Assembly: GCF_012516375.2 (NCBI RefSeq)
Contig: NZ_CP051204.2
Span: 7,378,001-7,442,000 of the forward strand
Length of the DNA: 64,000 nucleotides
DNA from: Chitinophaga oryzae
Lineage (GTDB): Bacteria; Bacteroidota; Bacteroidia; Chitinophagales; Chitinophagaceae
Reading direction: 5' to 3'
Shown here: one piece after another, positions 26,728 through 33,672 of the stretch
Layout: every line of letters starts with the position of its first letter
Position numbering within the stretch: position 1 is the stretch's first letter
Position numbers and translations under genes: made by a program
The notes under the pieces: model-generated
Database searches by the model: none
Told to the model about the DNA's origin: nothing
The model's input: the letters and a program-made list of their open reading frames with translations, nothing else

Positions 26728-26735
26728 TATATTTG
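26728..26735 (+). promoter_or_regulatory. -7 promoter box of the small exported protein gene
   Basis: TATATTTG matches TAnnTTTG. It ends seven bases before the ATG at 26743, so the mRNA would have almost no leader. A -33 TTTG at 26699-26702 is 25 bases away, more than usual. Confidence 0.4.
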
Positions 26736-26742
26736 TGTTACA

Positions 26743-27135
26743 ATGAAAACGAAAATCCACATATCAAAGACTTTTTCATTGTCCTGTTTGTTAGCAGGCG
26801 CTATGGCTCTGTTTGCCATCAGTGCAGTGGCAAATACCCTTTTGCCGACCGATAATGAAAAAGAAAAGGCGAAAAAGACCGATAACGTCCATTTCGTGTT
26901 GAATACCGCCATGCCCAAAACCAACCTGGCCCTGGACGCCGGTTACAGATTCACAGGCAGCTACAATTCGAATTTTAAGTTCACCAATACCAATGTGATT
27001 AATTTTCAGTCTGTCATGACCTATACCAAAGGTAACATGACCTATGTTGTGCCTTACACTGTACAACCCATACAGCAGCCCAGCAACATGAACTTTCAGA
27101 AACTGCAGATTATTCTGCCGCTTAAGAAAGGCTGA
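26743..27135 (+). CDS. Small exported protein of unknown function
   Basis: 130 residues from ATG at 26743. A signal peptide covers about residues 1-30 (hydrophobic SCLLAGAMALFAISAVA, cleavage after VANT or nearby); then a Lys/Glu-rich spacer and a mature part rich in Asn, Thr and aromatic residues with alternating pattern (GYRFTGSYNSNFKFTNTN), suggesting beta structure. Two repeats-like segments (VINFQSVMTYTKGN, MTYVVPYTVQP) are visible. I do not recognise the family. The promoter box is immediately upstream, and a terminator follows, so it is monocistronic and probably well expressed. Confidence 0.7.
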   Translation: MKTKIHISKTFSLSCLLAGAMALFAISAVANTLLPTDNEKEKAKKTDNVHFVLNTAMPKTNLALDAGYRFTGSYNSNFKFTNTNVINFQSVMTYTKGNMTYVVPYTVQPIQQPSNMNFQKLQIILPLKKG

Positions 27136-27162
27136 CCTTAACGTTTCTTCAATACAAATACG

Positions 27163-27204
27163 GGCCTATCAACAAGTTTAACGACTTCTTGATAGGCCTT
27201 TTTA
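27163..27204. terminator. Bidirectional terminator
   Basis: GGCCTATCAACAAG pairs with CTTCTTGATAGGCC across a short loop (one internal mismatch), followed by TTTTTAC on the plus strand. It separates the small exported protein gene from the convergent GLPGLI-like gene. Confidence 0.8.
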
Positions 27205-27305
27205 CTTTTATTATTTTCCGGGAGACAACGACGCCCTGGCCGATCAGCCTGCGCCAGCCGGAACATCCCCGCAGCCCCGCAGGGCCGGGCGCCCCGGCAA
27301 TCATA

Positions 27306-27959
27306 TTACTGCATAGTCTTCAGCTCTTCCGGGCTTACTACCTTATAACCGGTCTTTGGTACATCGAAATAAGAGGCGGGGATGGGATACAATTCCACCT
27401 TGGTGGCCACGACACGCATTTTGGAGCCGGTTTTGGTCACGATCTCGAATTCCAGGGGTATCCCTTTCAGATTGGCAAAACGGCGGTTATAATGCCTGTT
27501 TTCGGGCACCAGGTCGGGTGTGTAATACACCTCGAAGGTAGTCACCCCGTCCGGCATGGTACCGATCGTCTTTTTACAGGTATAACCCGCTATCTCCCGG
27601 GTCCCGGGCTGGTCCTTGAACTGTACGTTTTCATACTGCTTCAGCTCCTTTTCGTACTGCGCCTTGCTGGCACGGATCAGGTACTTGTTGCCATGCTGGT
27701 CTATCAGCGTGGTCAGTGTTTCCTCCTTGCTGTTGATCAGGTAGGTGTATTTGACGATGTTGAAGTCCATGTCTATCCTGCTCAACTGTCCCCGCATGTA
27801 CTGGGTGAGGGTGCTCCCCTCCTGCATGGCATCCATTTGGGCGCGCTCGGGCGGCAGGTCTATCTTGTAAACGATCCTGGCGTCGGAAATGACGCGTTGT
27901 GCCAGTATAGGGCTGGTGATACAGAGCAGGAAATATGTTAAAAACAACCGGTATGACAT
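27306..27959 (-). CDS. Exported GLPGLI/DUF4412-like protein
   Basis: 217 residues from ATG at 27959 (in-frame residues upstream overlap the preceding gene and lack homology). Signal peptide about 1-20 (ITSPILAQ). Features of the family are the early IVYKIDLP strand, YLIRASKAQYEKEL, IAGYTCKKTIGTM (conserved Gly-x-x-Cys-x-lysine) near residue 122, and FEVYYTPDLVPEN near 139, followed by KGIPLEFEI. Such periplasmic proteins occur widely in Bacteroidota without known function. It lies 38 bases downstream of the enoyl-CoA hydratase gene; whether the two share a transcript is uncertain. Confidence 0.75.
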   Translation of the reverse strand: MSYRLFLTYFLLCITSPILAQRVISDARIVYKIDLPPERAQMDAMQEGSTLTQYMRGQLSRIDMDFNIVKYTYLINSKEETLTTLIDQHGNKYLIRASKAQYEKELKQYENVQFKDQPGTREIAGYTCKKTIGTMPDGVTTFEVYYTPDLVPENRHYNRRFANLKGIPLEFEIVTKTGSKMRVVATKVELYPIPASYFDVPKTGYKVVSPEELKTMQ

Positions 27960-27997
27960 AGTCGTGGTGTTGGTGAGTGGTTGACAGCCGGTACAGA

Positions 27998-28777
27998 TTA
28001 CCATACCAGCTTTTCTTTATGCAGAAACGCAGCTATCCCGCGTTTACAGTCTTCATGTCCACGGGTGGCGGCATTTAATTCAGCTGCATGCTCCAGCCCG
28101 TCTTGTATAGGTAAGTCCAACACTGTGCCAATCAATTTTTTTGTCACTTTCAGGGAGTTGCCGGATGCGTCGTTACACAGGCTGGCAGCCACTTTGGCCA
28201 CATGGTCCCTGATTTCCCCGGCGGGCACAACGGCAGTGATCAGGCCGTCGCGGGCGGCTTTTTCGGCGGTCACCAGCCGGCCGGTGAGCAACAACTCCCG
28301 GGCCCTTCCCTCTCCTATTTTCCGGACGAGGAAAACAGCCACCAGGGCAGGGATAAAGCCTATTTTCACTTCGGTATAGCCCATCATGGCTTCGGGCACG
28401 GCGTAACTCAGGTCACAGACGGTCACCAGGCCACATCCACCGGCTACGGCATGGCCTTCTACCTGCGCTATCACTACTTTATCGAGCTGGTAGATCTCGT
28501 GGAACAGCTGCATCAGCTCCCGCGAGTCAGCGAGGTTTTCATCATAGGTATTTTGCTGCAACTGCTGCAGGTATTCCAGATCTGCCCCGGCGCAGAAAGC
28601 TTCTCCATGGCCTTTTAAAACAATCACTTTCACGTCGTCCGCCGTGGCAGCCCGGGCAAATGCCTGCCGGAGCTCCGCTACCAGCTGGCCGTTCAGCGCA
28701 TTCCGCTTGTCAGGCCGGTTCAGCGTGATCGTGGCGACACGGGACGCCACCTCATATTGCAACAAGTTGAATTCCAT
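27998..28777 (-). CDS. Enoyl-CoA hydratase/isomerase family protein
   Basis: 259 residues from ATG at 28777, typical crotonase length. Landmarks: ITLNRPDKRNALN near residues 17-29, the oxyanion-hole segment EAFCAGADLEYL near 60-71, and VEGHAVAGGCGLVTVCDLSYA near 97-117 with the second oxyanion Gly; EVKIGFIPA near 128 contains the acid/base Glu position. The substrate is not evident: beta-oxidation, branched-chain catabolism (methylglutaconyl-CoA) or another acyl-CoA are all possible. The fused E1 dehydrogenase gene elsewhere in the window would fit branched-chain catabolism, but this is only context. Confidence 0.9.
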   Translation of the reverse strand: MEFNLLQYEVASRVATITLNRPDKRNALNGQLVAELRQAFARAATADDVKVIVLKGHGEAFCAGADLEYLQQLQQNTYDENLADSRELMQLFHEIYQLDKVVIAQVEGHAVAGGCGLVTVCDLSYAVPEAMMGYTEVKIGFIPALVAVFLVRKIGEGRARELLLTGRLVTAEKAARDGLITAVVPAGEIRDHVAKVAASLCNDASGNSLKVTKKLIGTVLDLPIQDGLEHAAELNAATRGHEDCKRGIAAFLHKEKLVW

Positions 28778-28860
28778 ATGGTAAAGAATTACATAGTACA
28801 GATGGGCCGCCAAAAGGAGCTACCATCCGTACTTCCATGAGCAATATAAGGAATAAACTT

Positions 28861-30531
28861 TTAATGAGTAATCTCCTGGATCACTTGTCCTACGTTACCG
28901 CTTGGCATCTGGATACGCAACAGGGCGGCCAGTGTAGGCGCAATGTCCGTCATCCCCACGGTACGGTTGGTTTTTCCCGGCTTCACGCCCCATCCCATCC
29001 ATACCAGCGGGATGTGTGCGTCGTAAGGATACCATAAACCGTGTGTGGTGCCGGTTTTGCCGCCATCGATATAAGCGGGGGACAGTACGATCTGGATATC
29101 GCCGCTGCGTTTGGTATTGTAACCGTTGGTCATCATGGTACGCATAGGCTCAGGCAACACCGTCACCATCAGGTCTTTGATCGGGAAAGCCTTGGCCACA
29201 GCAGGTGATTTTTGCAGGGTGGCGATGATGAACTGCTGAATATCGTTGTAATTTTTGCCGGAAGCCTCCAGCACGTCGTGGTTCAGCCACAGCTGGTAGT
29301 TGTCCACCGCCCTGATTACATCTTTCACCCCGAATTTCGCGGCCAGCTTATCGTTCAGGTCTTTCATGGCGGCGCGGTCGTCCCAGGTACCGCCGGGCAG
29401 CTTGTTTTCTTCCAGGAATCCCGGTACATGCGCTACGCCGTGGTCGGCAGTGATAAAGAAGAGGTACTGTCCCTTGCCGATGTTGGCGTCCAGGTACTGG
29501 AAGAAAGTAGCCAGGTCGTGGTCCAGGCGCAGGTAGGTATCTTCTGCTTCAATGGAGTTGGGCCCGAACTGGTGACCTACATAATCCGGGGAAGACAGGC
29601 TGATGGCGAGGAAGTCGGTCACGCTGCCTTTACCCATGTTATAGGCCTCCATGGTCTTTTTGGCAAACTCCAGCGTCATGGTGTTACCGAAGGGGGAAGC
29701 GGCGATGGCGCCATTCGCGATACCGCTCAGGTCATGCGGGAAAGAAGTGCCGGTGGTGCTGTTTTTATACTTGCCTTCGTACGCTTTTTCATCTGCGGTG
29801 CTGAGGGTATAGCTGGAGATGGGATACAGCGTAGTCCATGGTTTGGACAGGTATTGCTGCGGCCATTTTTCGCTATTGAACTGTTGGGCCCAGGCAGGCA
29901 GTTCGTTCATATAGTAGGAACTGGTCACCCAGTTGCCGGTGCTGCCGTCGTACCAGAAAGCGGCGTTGGCGCTGTGGCCTGCGGGCAGTATGGCGCCGCG
30001 GTCTTTGATGGCCACGCCCACTACTTTGCTCTGGAACTGGTTGGACAGGCGCAGTTCATCGCCGATGGTGGTCACCAGCATATTGCGCGGGCTCATTTTA
30101 CCGGCGGCGGAGGCGCTGCCAACGGTGGTCATGGTGGTATCTTCCGCACAATACATGGTACGGCCTATTTCCGGGCTGTACCAGGTGTTGCCGATGATGC
30201 CGTGTATCGCAGGCACGGAGCCGGTATACACGCAGGTATGGCCGCAGGCCGTGATGGTGGGGGTATAGTTGATCAGTGTGTTTTCACAGGAGAACCCGTC
30301 ATGCAGCAACCTTTTGAAGCCGCCGGCGCTGTACCTGTTGCTGTAGCGGTACAGGTAGTCCCAGCGCATCTGGTCTACGACCATGCCTACGATCAGTTTA
30401 GGTCTGGCCGCTGTTTTGCTGTTTTTGGCTGCCGCCAGATGATTGAAAGGTTTTGGTGATGTGGCCTTCTGCGCCCGGGCGCCGATAGTGGCGATCACCA
30501 GAGTAAAGGCAAGCAGGGAAATCCTTTTCAT
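28861..30531 (-). CDS. pafA: Alkaline phosphatase, PafA type
   Basis: 556 residues with a signal peptide (1-20, IGARAQ). The alkaline phosphatase superfamily core begins with LIVGMVVDQMRWDYL (metal ligand D53); the nucleophile region NYTPTITACGHTCVYTGS puts the probable catalytic Thr at 94. N115 (GNTW) and the KDR triad K176/R178 in GVAIKDRGAILPAGH match the PafA active site (Asn, Lys, Arg that bind the phosphate), which separates phosphomonoesterases from phosphodiesterase relatives. HGV with metal ligands follows near residue 365 (FITADHGVAHVPG). It releases phosphate from organic monoesters in the periplasm. Usually expressed without phosphate repression in this phylum; no Pho box was seen. 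Confidence 0.9.
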   Translation of the reverse strand: MKRISLLAFTLVIATIGARAQKATSPKPFNHLAAAKNSKTAARPKLIVGMVVDQMRWDYLYRYSNRYSAGGFKRLLHDGFSCENTLINYTPTITACGHTCVYTGSVPAIHGIIGNTWYSPEIGRTMYCAEDTTMTTVGSASAAGKMSPRNMLVTTIGDELRLSNQFQSKVVGVAIKDRGAILPAGHSANAAFWYDGSTGNWVTSSYYMNELPAWAQQFNSEKWPQQYLSKPWTTLYPISSYTLSTADEKAYEGKYKNSTTGTSFPHDLSGIANGAIAASPFGNTMTLEFAKKTMEAYNMGKGSVTDFLAISLSSPDYVGHQFGPNSIEAEDTYLRLDHDLATFFQYLDANIGKGQYLFFITADHGVAHVPGFLEENKLPGGTWDDRAAMKDLNDKLAAKFGVKDVIRAVDNYQLWLNHDVLEASGKNYNDIQQFIIATLQKSPAVAKAFPIKDLMVTVLPEPMRTMMTNGYNTKRSGDIQIVLSPAYIDGGKTGTTHGLWYPYDAHIPLVWMGWGVKPGKTNRTVGMTDIAPTLAALLRIQMPSGNVGQVIQEITH

Positions 30532-30627
30532 TAGATATTATTGCTTTTTATAAGATAAATGTACTTTTGCCGGCAGAGTCCGGCAACATTGTTGCATTAA
30601 AAATGACGCTGGCAAAAGTAATCGAAG

Positions 30628-30657
30628 TTTAGAAAAAGCAATATTTTAATACCTTTG
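30628..30657 (+). promoter_or_regulatory. Promoter of the alpha-oxoamine synthase gene
   Basis: TACCTTTG at 30650-30657 matches TAnnTTTG exactly; TTTA at 30628-30631 is 18 bases upstream in place of TTTG. The predicted start at about 30664 leaves a leader of about 40 nt. Confidence 0.6.
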
Positions 30658-30702
30658 TGTCCTCTTTTTACCAAAGCATTTAACTATTACATAATATAGC
30701 GT

Positions 30703-31944
30703 ATGGATATTTTCGAGAAACTGCTGAAACACATGGGCCCCATTGGGGAGCATTCAGACAGAGCCCATGGCTATTTCGCATTCCCTAAACTGGAAGGAGA
30801 AATAGGCCCCCGCATGAAATTCCGGGGCAATGAAAAAATAGTTTGGAGCCTCAACAACTACCTGGGGCTGGCCAATCATCCGGAAGTACGGGCTACCGAC
30901 GCAAAGGCAGCAGCCGACTTCGGCCTGGCAGCGCCTATGGGCGCCCGCATGATGAGCGGCAACACCAACTATCACGAGCAGCTCGAGCGCGAACTGTCCG
31001 ATTACATGGGTAAAGAAGATACCACCCTGCTGAACTACGGCTACCAGGGCATTATGAGTGCTATCGACGCTGTTTGCGGCCGCAGGGACGTTATTGTGTA
31101 CGACGCAGAATGCCACGCCAGCATCCTGGACGGCTTACGCCTCCACCCCGGCAAACGTTATGTGTTCAAACACAACGACATCGAAGATTGTGAAAAACAA
31201 CTGAGACGCGCTACTGAACTGGCCAACGCACAAGGCGGCGGTATCCTCGTTGTTACAGAAGGCGTTTTCGGCATGGCCGGCGATCAGGGTAAACTGAAAG
31301 AAATCGCCGCCCTGAAAGATAAATTTGAATTCCGCCTGCTGGTAGACGACGCCCACGGCTTCGGTACCATGGGTAAAACCGGTGCCGGTACCGGCGAGGA
31401 ACAAGGTGTTCAGGATAAAATCGACCTCCTGTTCAACACCTTCGCTAAATCCGGTGCTTCCATCGGCGCTTTCATCAGCGGCGAAAAAGCCATCATCAAC
31501 TACCTGCGCTATAACATGCGCTCCCAGATATTTGCCAAATCTATTCCGCTGCCGATCGTTATCGGCCACCTGAAAAGAGTGGAACTGATGCGCAAATACC
31601 CGGAAATGAAAGCAAAACTGTGGGAAAACGTAAATAAACTGCAGAGCGGCCTCAAAGCCCGCGGCTTCAACATCGGTAAAACCAACTCCCCCGTTACCCC
31701 GATCTACCTGCAGGGTGATATTCCGGAAGCCACCGCCATGTGCCTGGACCTCCGCGAAAACTACAACATCTTCTGCTCTATCGTGGTATACCCCGTTATT
31801 CCAAAAGGCCAGATCATCTACCGCCTCATCCCGACCGCTGCTCACACAGACGAGGATATTGAACTGACACTGAAAGCTTTCAGCGAAACCAAAGCGAAAC
31901 TCGACGAGAAAGTGTACCAGGTGGCAGAAATTCCAATGGTGTAA
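30703..31944 (+). CDS. Alpha-oxoamine synthase (PLP enzyme; serine or cysteate acyltransferase candidate)
   Basis: 413 residues. The aminotransferase class I/II fold is complete: NNYLGLANHP near 51-60, H138 stacking on PLP, DDAHGFG at 215-221 and the Schiff-base K249 in FNTFAKSGASIGAF. Members condense an acyl thioester with glycine, serine, alanine or cysteate. The TFAKSxASIGAF segment and the substrate region differ from glycine C-acetyltransferase and resemble the serine palmitoyltransferase and cysteate acyltransferase (SulA/CapB) branch. Chitinophagia make sphingolipids and sulfonolipids, so either product fits. It is monocistronic, with promoter and terminator of its own, so it is expressed independently. 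The substrate cannot be read from the sequence. Confidence 0.85.
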   Translation: MDIFEKLLKHMGPIGEHSDRAHGYFAFPKLEGEIGPRMKFRGNEKIVWSLNNYLGLANHPEVRATDAKAAADFGLAAPMGARMMSGNTNYHEQLERELSDYMGKEDTTLLNYGYQGIMSAIDAVCGRRDVIVYDAECHASILDGLRLHPGKRYVFKHNDIEDCEKQLRRATELANAQGGGILVVTEGVFGMAGDQGKLKEIAALKDKFEFRLLVDDAHGFGTMGKTGAGTGEEQGVQDKIDLLFNTFAKSGASIGAFISGEKAIINYLRYNMRSQIFAKSIPLPIVIGHLKRVELMRKYPEMKAKLWENVNKLQSGLKARGFNIGKTNSPVTPIYLQGDIPEATAMCLDLRENYNIFCSIVVYPVIPKGQIIYRLIPTAAHTDEDIELTLKAFSETKAKLDEKVYQVAEIPMV

Positions 31945-31949
31945 AACCA

Positions 31950-32105
31950 TTTACGGATTTTGGAATTTACGGATTTTGAGATTTTATTTAGTTTTTTATG
32001 GCAAAGGCCTTCTTGTGACTCAAGAAGGCCTTTGCATTTATTCATTTGTAACAGCGCGAAATCAAAAAATCATTACATCAAAAAATCCGAAAATATCAAA
32101 ATTCA
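31950..32105. repeat. GATTTT-word palindrome enclosing a terminator
   Basis: The left arm (31950-31990) is repeats of TTACGGATTTTGG/ATTTACGGATTTTGA; the right arm (32059-32105) is made of AAATCAAAAAATC words that are roughly complementary. Between them lies the perfect hairpin at 32001-32034, and just after it a second hairpin, AAGGGCTGAG/CTCAGCCCTT, at 32107-32130. The same word type recurs at 63150-63222. Confidence 0.7.
32001..32034. terminator. Perfect hairpin terminator after the oxoamine synthase
   Basis: GCAAAGGCCTTCTTG pairs with its exact complement across five bases, followed by ATTTATTCATTTG. Confidence 0.8.
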
Positions 32106-32130
32106 AAAGGGCTGAGTTTCCTCAGCCCTT

Positions 32131-32460
32131 ACTCAAATCGTTCTTTCACTAGGTGTAAAATTTCACTAAATTTTCATCAGGACATGGTAGAATATATGGT
32201 CTTCATAGAATTTGGAATAACCAAGTGATTCCAATTATTTTATATAAATATCTTTTTTTGTATTTAGCGTTGTATCATTGCTACATTTCAAAAATAGACT
32301 AGTTTTCCCAGTATCATATAACACCAATGTGGTATTTTGTTAACAGGTTGTTAAAGTATGAGACTGCAACAATAAATCAGCTAACTGTCAAAATCCCCGT
32401 TTTAGTCCCTGCTCTCCAATAATTTTCCCGATTGCGTAAACGCTTCCGGCAGTACAGCAG
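32131..32460. other. AT-rich gap before the iron-uptake pair
   Basis: No open frame, RNA signature or clear operator is visible here. It is AT-rich to about 32400. I looked for a Fur-type palindrome and did not find a convincing one. Confidence 0.4.
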
Positions 32461-32593
32461 TACCTTTGCAGCCATGACTGCAAATAGCTGGTGCAACAGA
32501 TAACAGACGACTGTCAACCGCCGGGACATAGCACTTTCGTGCCCACCCCCTATCAATCAGCACCAGGCAGCAGGTAAAAAACTAATAAGGAAA
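32461..32593 (+). promoter_or_regulatory. Promoter box and leader of the PepSY-TonB receptor operon
   Basis: TACCTTTG at 32461-32468 fits the -7 consensus, though no good -33 is seen. The leader of about 120 nt holds a possible nine-codon frame (32474-32503, starting almost at the predicted transcript start) and a small hairpin GCACTTTCGTGC near 32530-32541. AAGGAAA lies just before the TTG start at 32594. No known riboswitch was recognised. Confidence 0.4.
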
Positions 32594-33670
32594 TTGAAAC
32601 AATACTGGCACAAACAGCTTTTCACTGTTCACCGCATCACCGGCCTCCTCGTAGGCATTATGCTGCTCTTTGCCAGCATAACAGGCACCCTGCTGGTATT
32701 CAGCGAGGAAATAGACGAAGCCCTGCATCATGAAACTTACCACATTGCACCGGGCCAGCAACGTAAACCGTTGTTTGAACTGCTGCAACAAGCGGGTAAG
32801 TCACTCAAAACCGGCACCCCTTACCTCTTCTTCTCCCGGCTGCCGCAGACACCGGAAGAACCAGCTATCGTCAGAGCTGAATATGGCCCTGATCATAAAG
32901 TGTATATCTTCCTGAACCCTTATACCGGGGAAGTCATTCACCAACACACCAATACCGGCTATTTTTCGGGTTTTCTGATTTACCTGCACTTCTCCCTGCT
33001 GAGCGGGAAAACAGGCGCTAAAGTGATGCTGGTAGTGAGCATCCTGTTGTTTATCTCCCTCCTTTCCGGCATCTGGGTATACCGGAAATCCATCTACAAA
33101 GTGCTCACCTTCCGCCTGAAACCCGAATGGGGCAGCCGAACGCGGCGCTGGCGCAACCTCCATCGTATTGTGGGTGTGTGGGCGTTGTTGTTCAACCTCC
33201 TCATCGCCTTCACCGGCTTCATGATGCAACTGAAAGTACTGGAAAACCGGAAAACAACCGGTCCCTTTCCAAATGTGGGCGCCCCCATTCCTATTGACTA
33301 TGAATCGCTGCTGGGCAAAGCCGCGGCGCAGATCCCCGGATTTGAAGCCATGGGCATCCGTCCGCCTAAAAAAGCCGGCGACCCGGTGCGCATCCTGGGT
33401 CATGCCCACGAAGCGCCCATCTGGGGCCGTTACAGCTCTTCCGTGCATTTCGATGTCAACGGGCAGATAAAAAAGACAGTCAATTTCAGCAACGCCCCCC
33501 TCGGCGACAAATTCAACGCTGCCATGGCGCCCCTGCATTTCGGCAACTATGGCGGTATCCCCGTTAAAATACCATATGCCCTTCTGGGCCTCACACCCGG
33601 CATCCTGTCCATATCCGGTTTCCTGATATGGTACCGCCGGAAGTACATCATTAAAAAACATCAGCTTTGA
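32594..33670 (+). CDS. PepSY-associated transmembrane protein (ferric reductase-like)
   Basis: 358 residues with a TTG start at 32594: no in-frame ATG precedes the family N-terminus, the next Met lies inside the first helix, and AAGGAAA is upstream. Four transmembrane segments: VHRITGLLVGIMLLFASITGT (12-32), a pair around residues 133-165, LHRIVGVWALLFNLLIAFTGFMM (about 190-212), and a C-terminal one (about 318-345) with the paired His (H13, H191) that could bind haem. Proteins of this type reduce iron from siderophores in the inner membrane (FoxB/PiuB-like). The TonB receptor starts three bases after its stop, supporting ferric-siderophore uptake. Confidence 0.88.
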   Translation: MKQYWHKQLFTVHRITGLLVGIMLLFASITGTLLVFSEEIDEALHHETYHIAPGQQRKPLFELLQQAGKSLKTGTPYLFFSRLPQTPEEPAIVRAEYGPDHKVYIFLNPYTGEVIHQHTNTGYFSGFLIYLHFSLLSGKTGAKVMLVVSILLFISLLSGIWVYRKSIYKVLTFRLKPEWGSRTRRWRNLHRIVGVWALLFNLLIAFTGFMMQLKVLENRKTTGPFPNVGAPIPIDYESLLGKAAAQIPGFEAMGIRPPKKAGDPVRILGHAHEAPIWGRYSSSVHFDVNGQIKKTVNFSNAPLGDKFNAAMAPLHFGNYGGIPVKIPYALLGLTPGILSISGFLIWYRRKYIIKKHQL

Positions 33671-33672
33671 AA

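Noticed and set aside
29212..30459. 415-codon open frame antisense to the PafA gene
   Set aside because: Shadow frame; the phosphatase on the minus strand has signal peptide and all active-site residues.
32150..32460. Search for a Fur operator before the PepSY-TonB pair
   Set aside because: No 19-bp GATAATGATAATCATTATC-like palindrome is apparent by eye.
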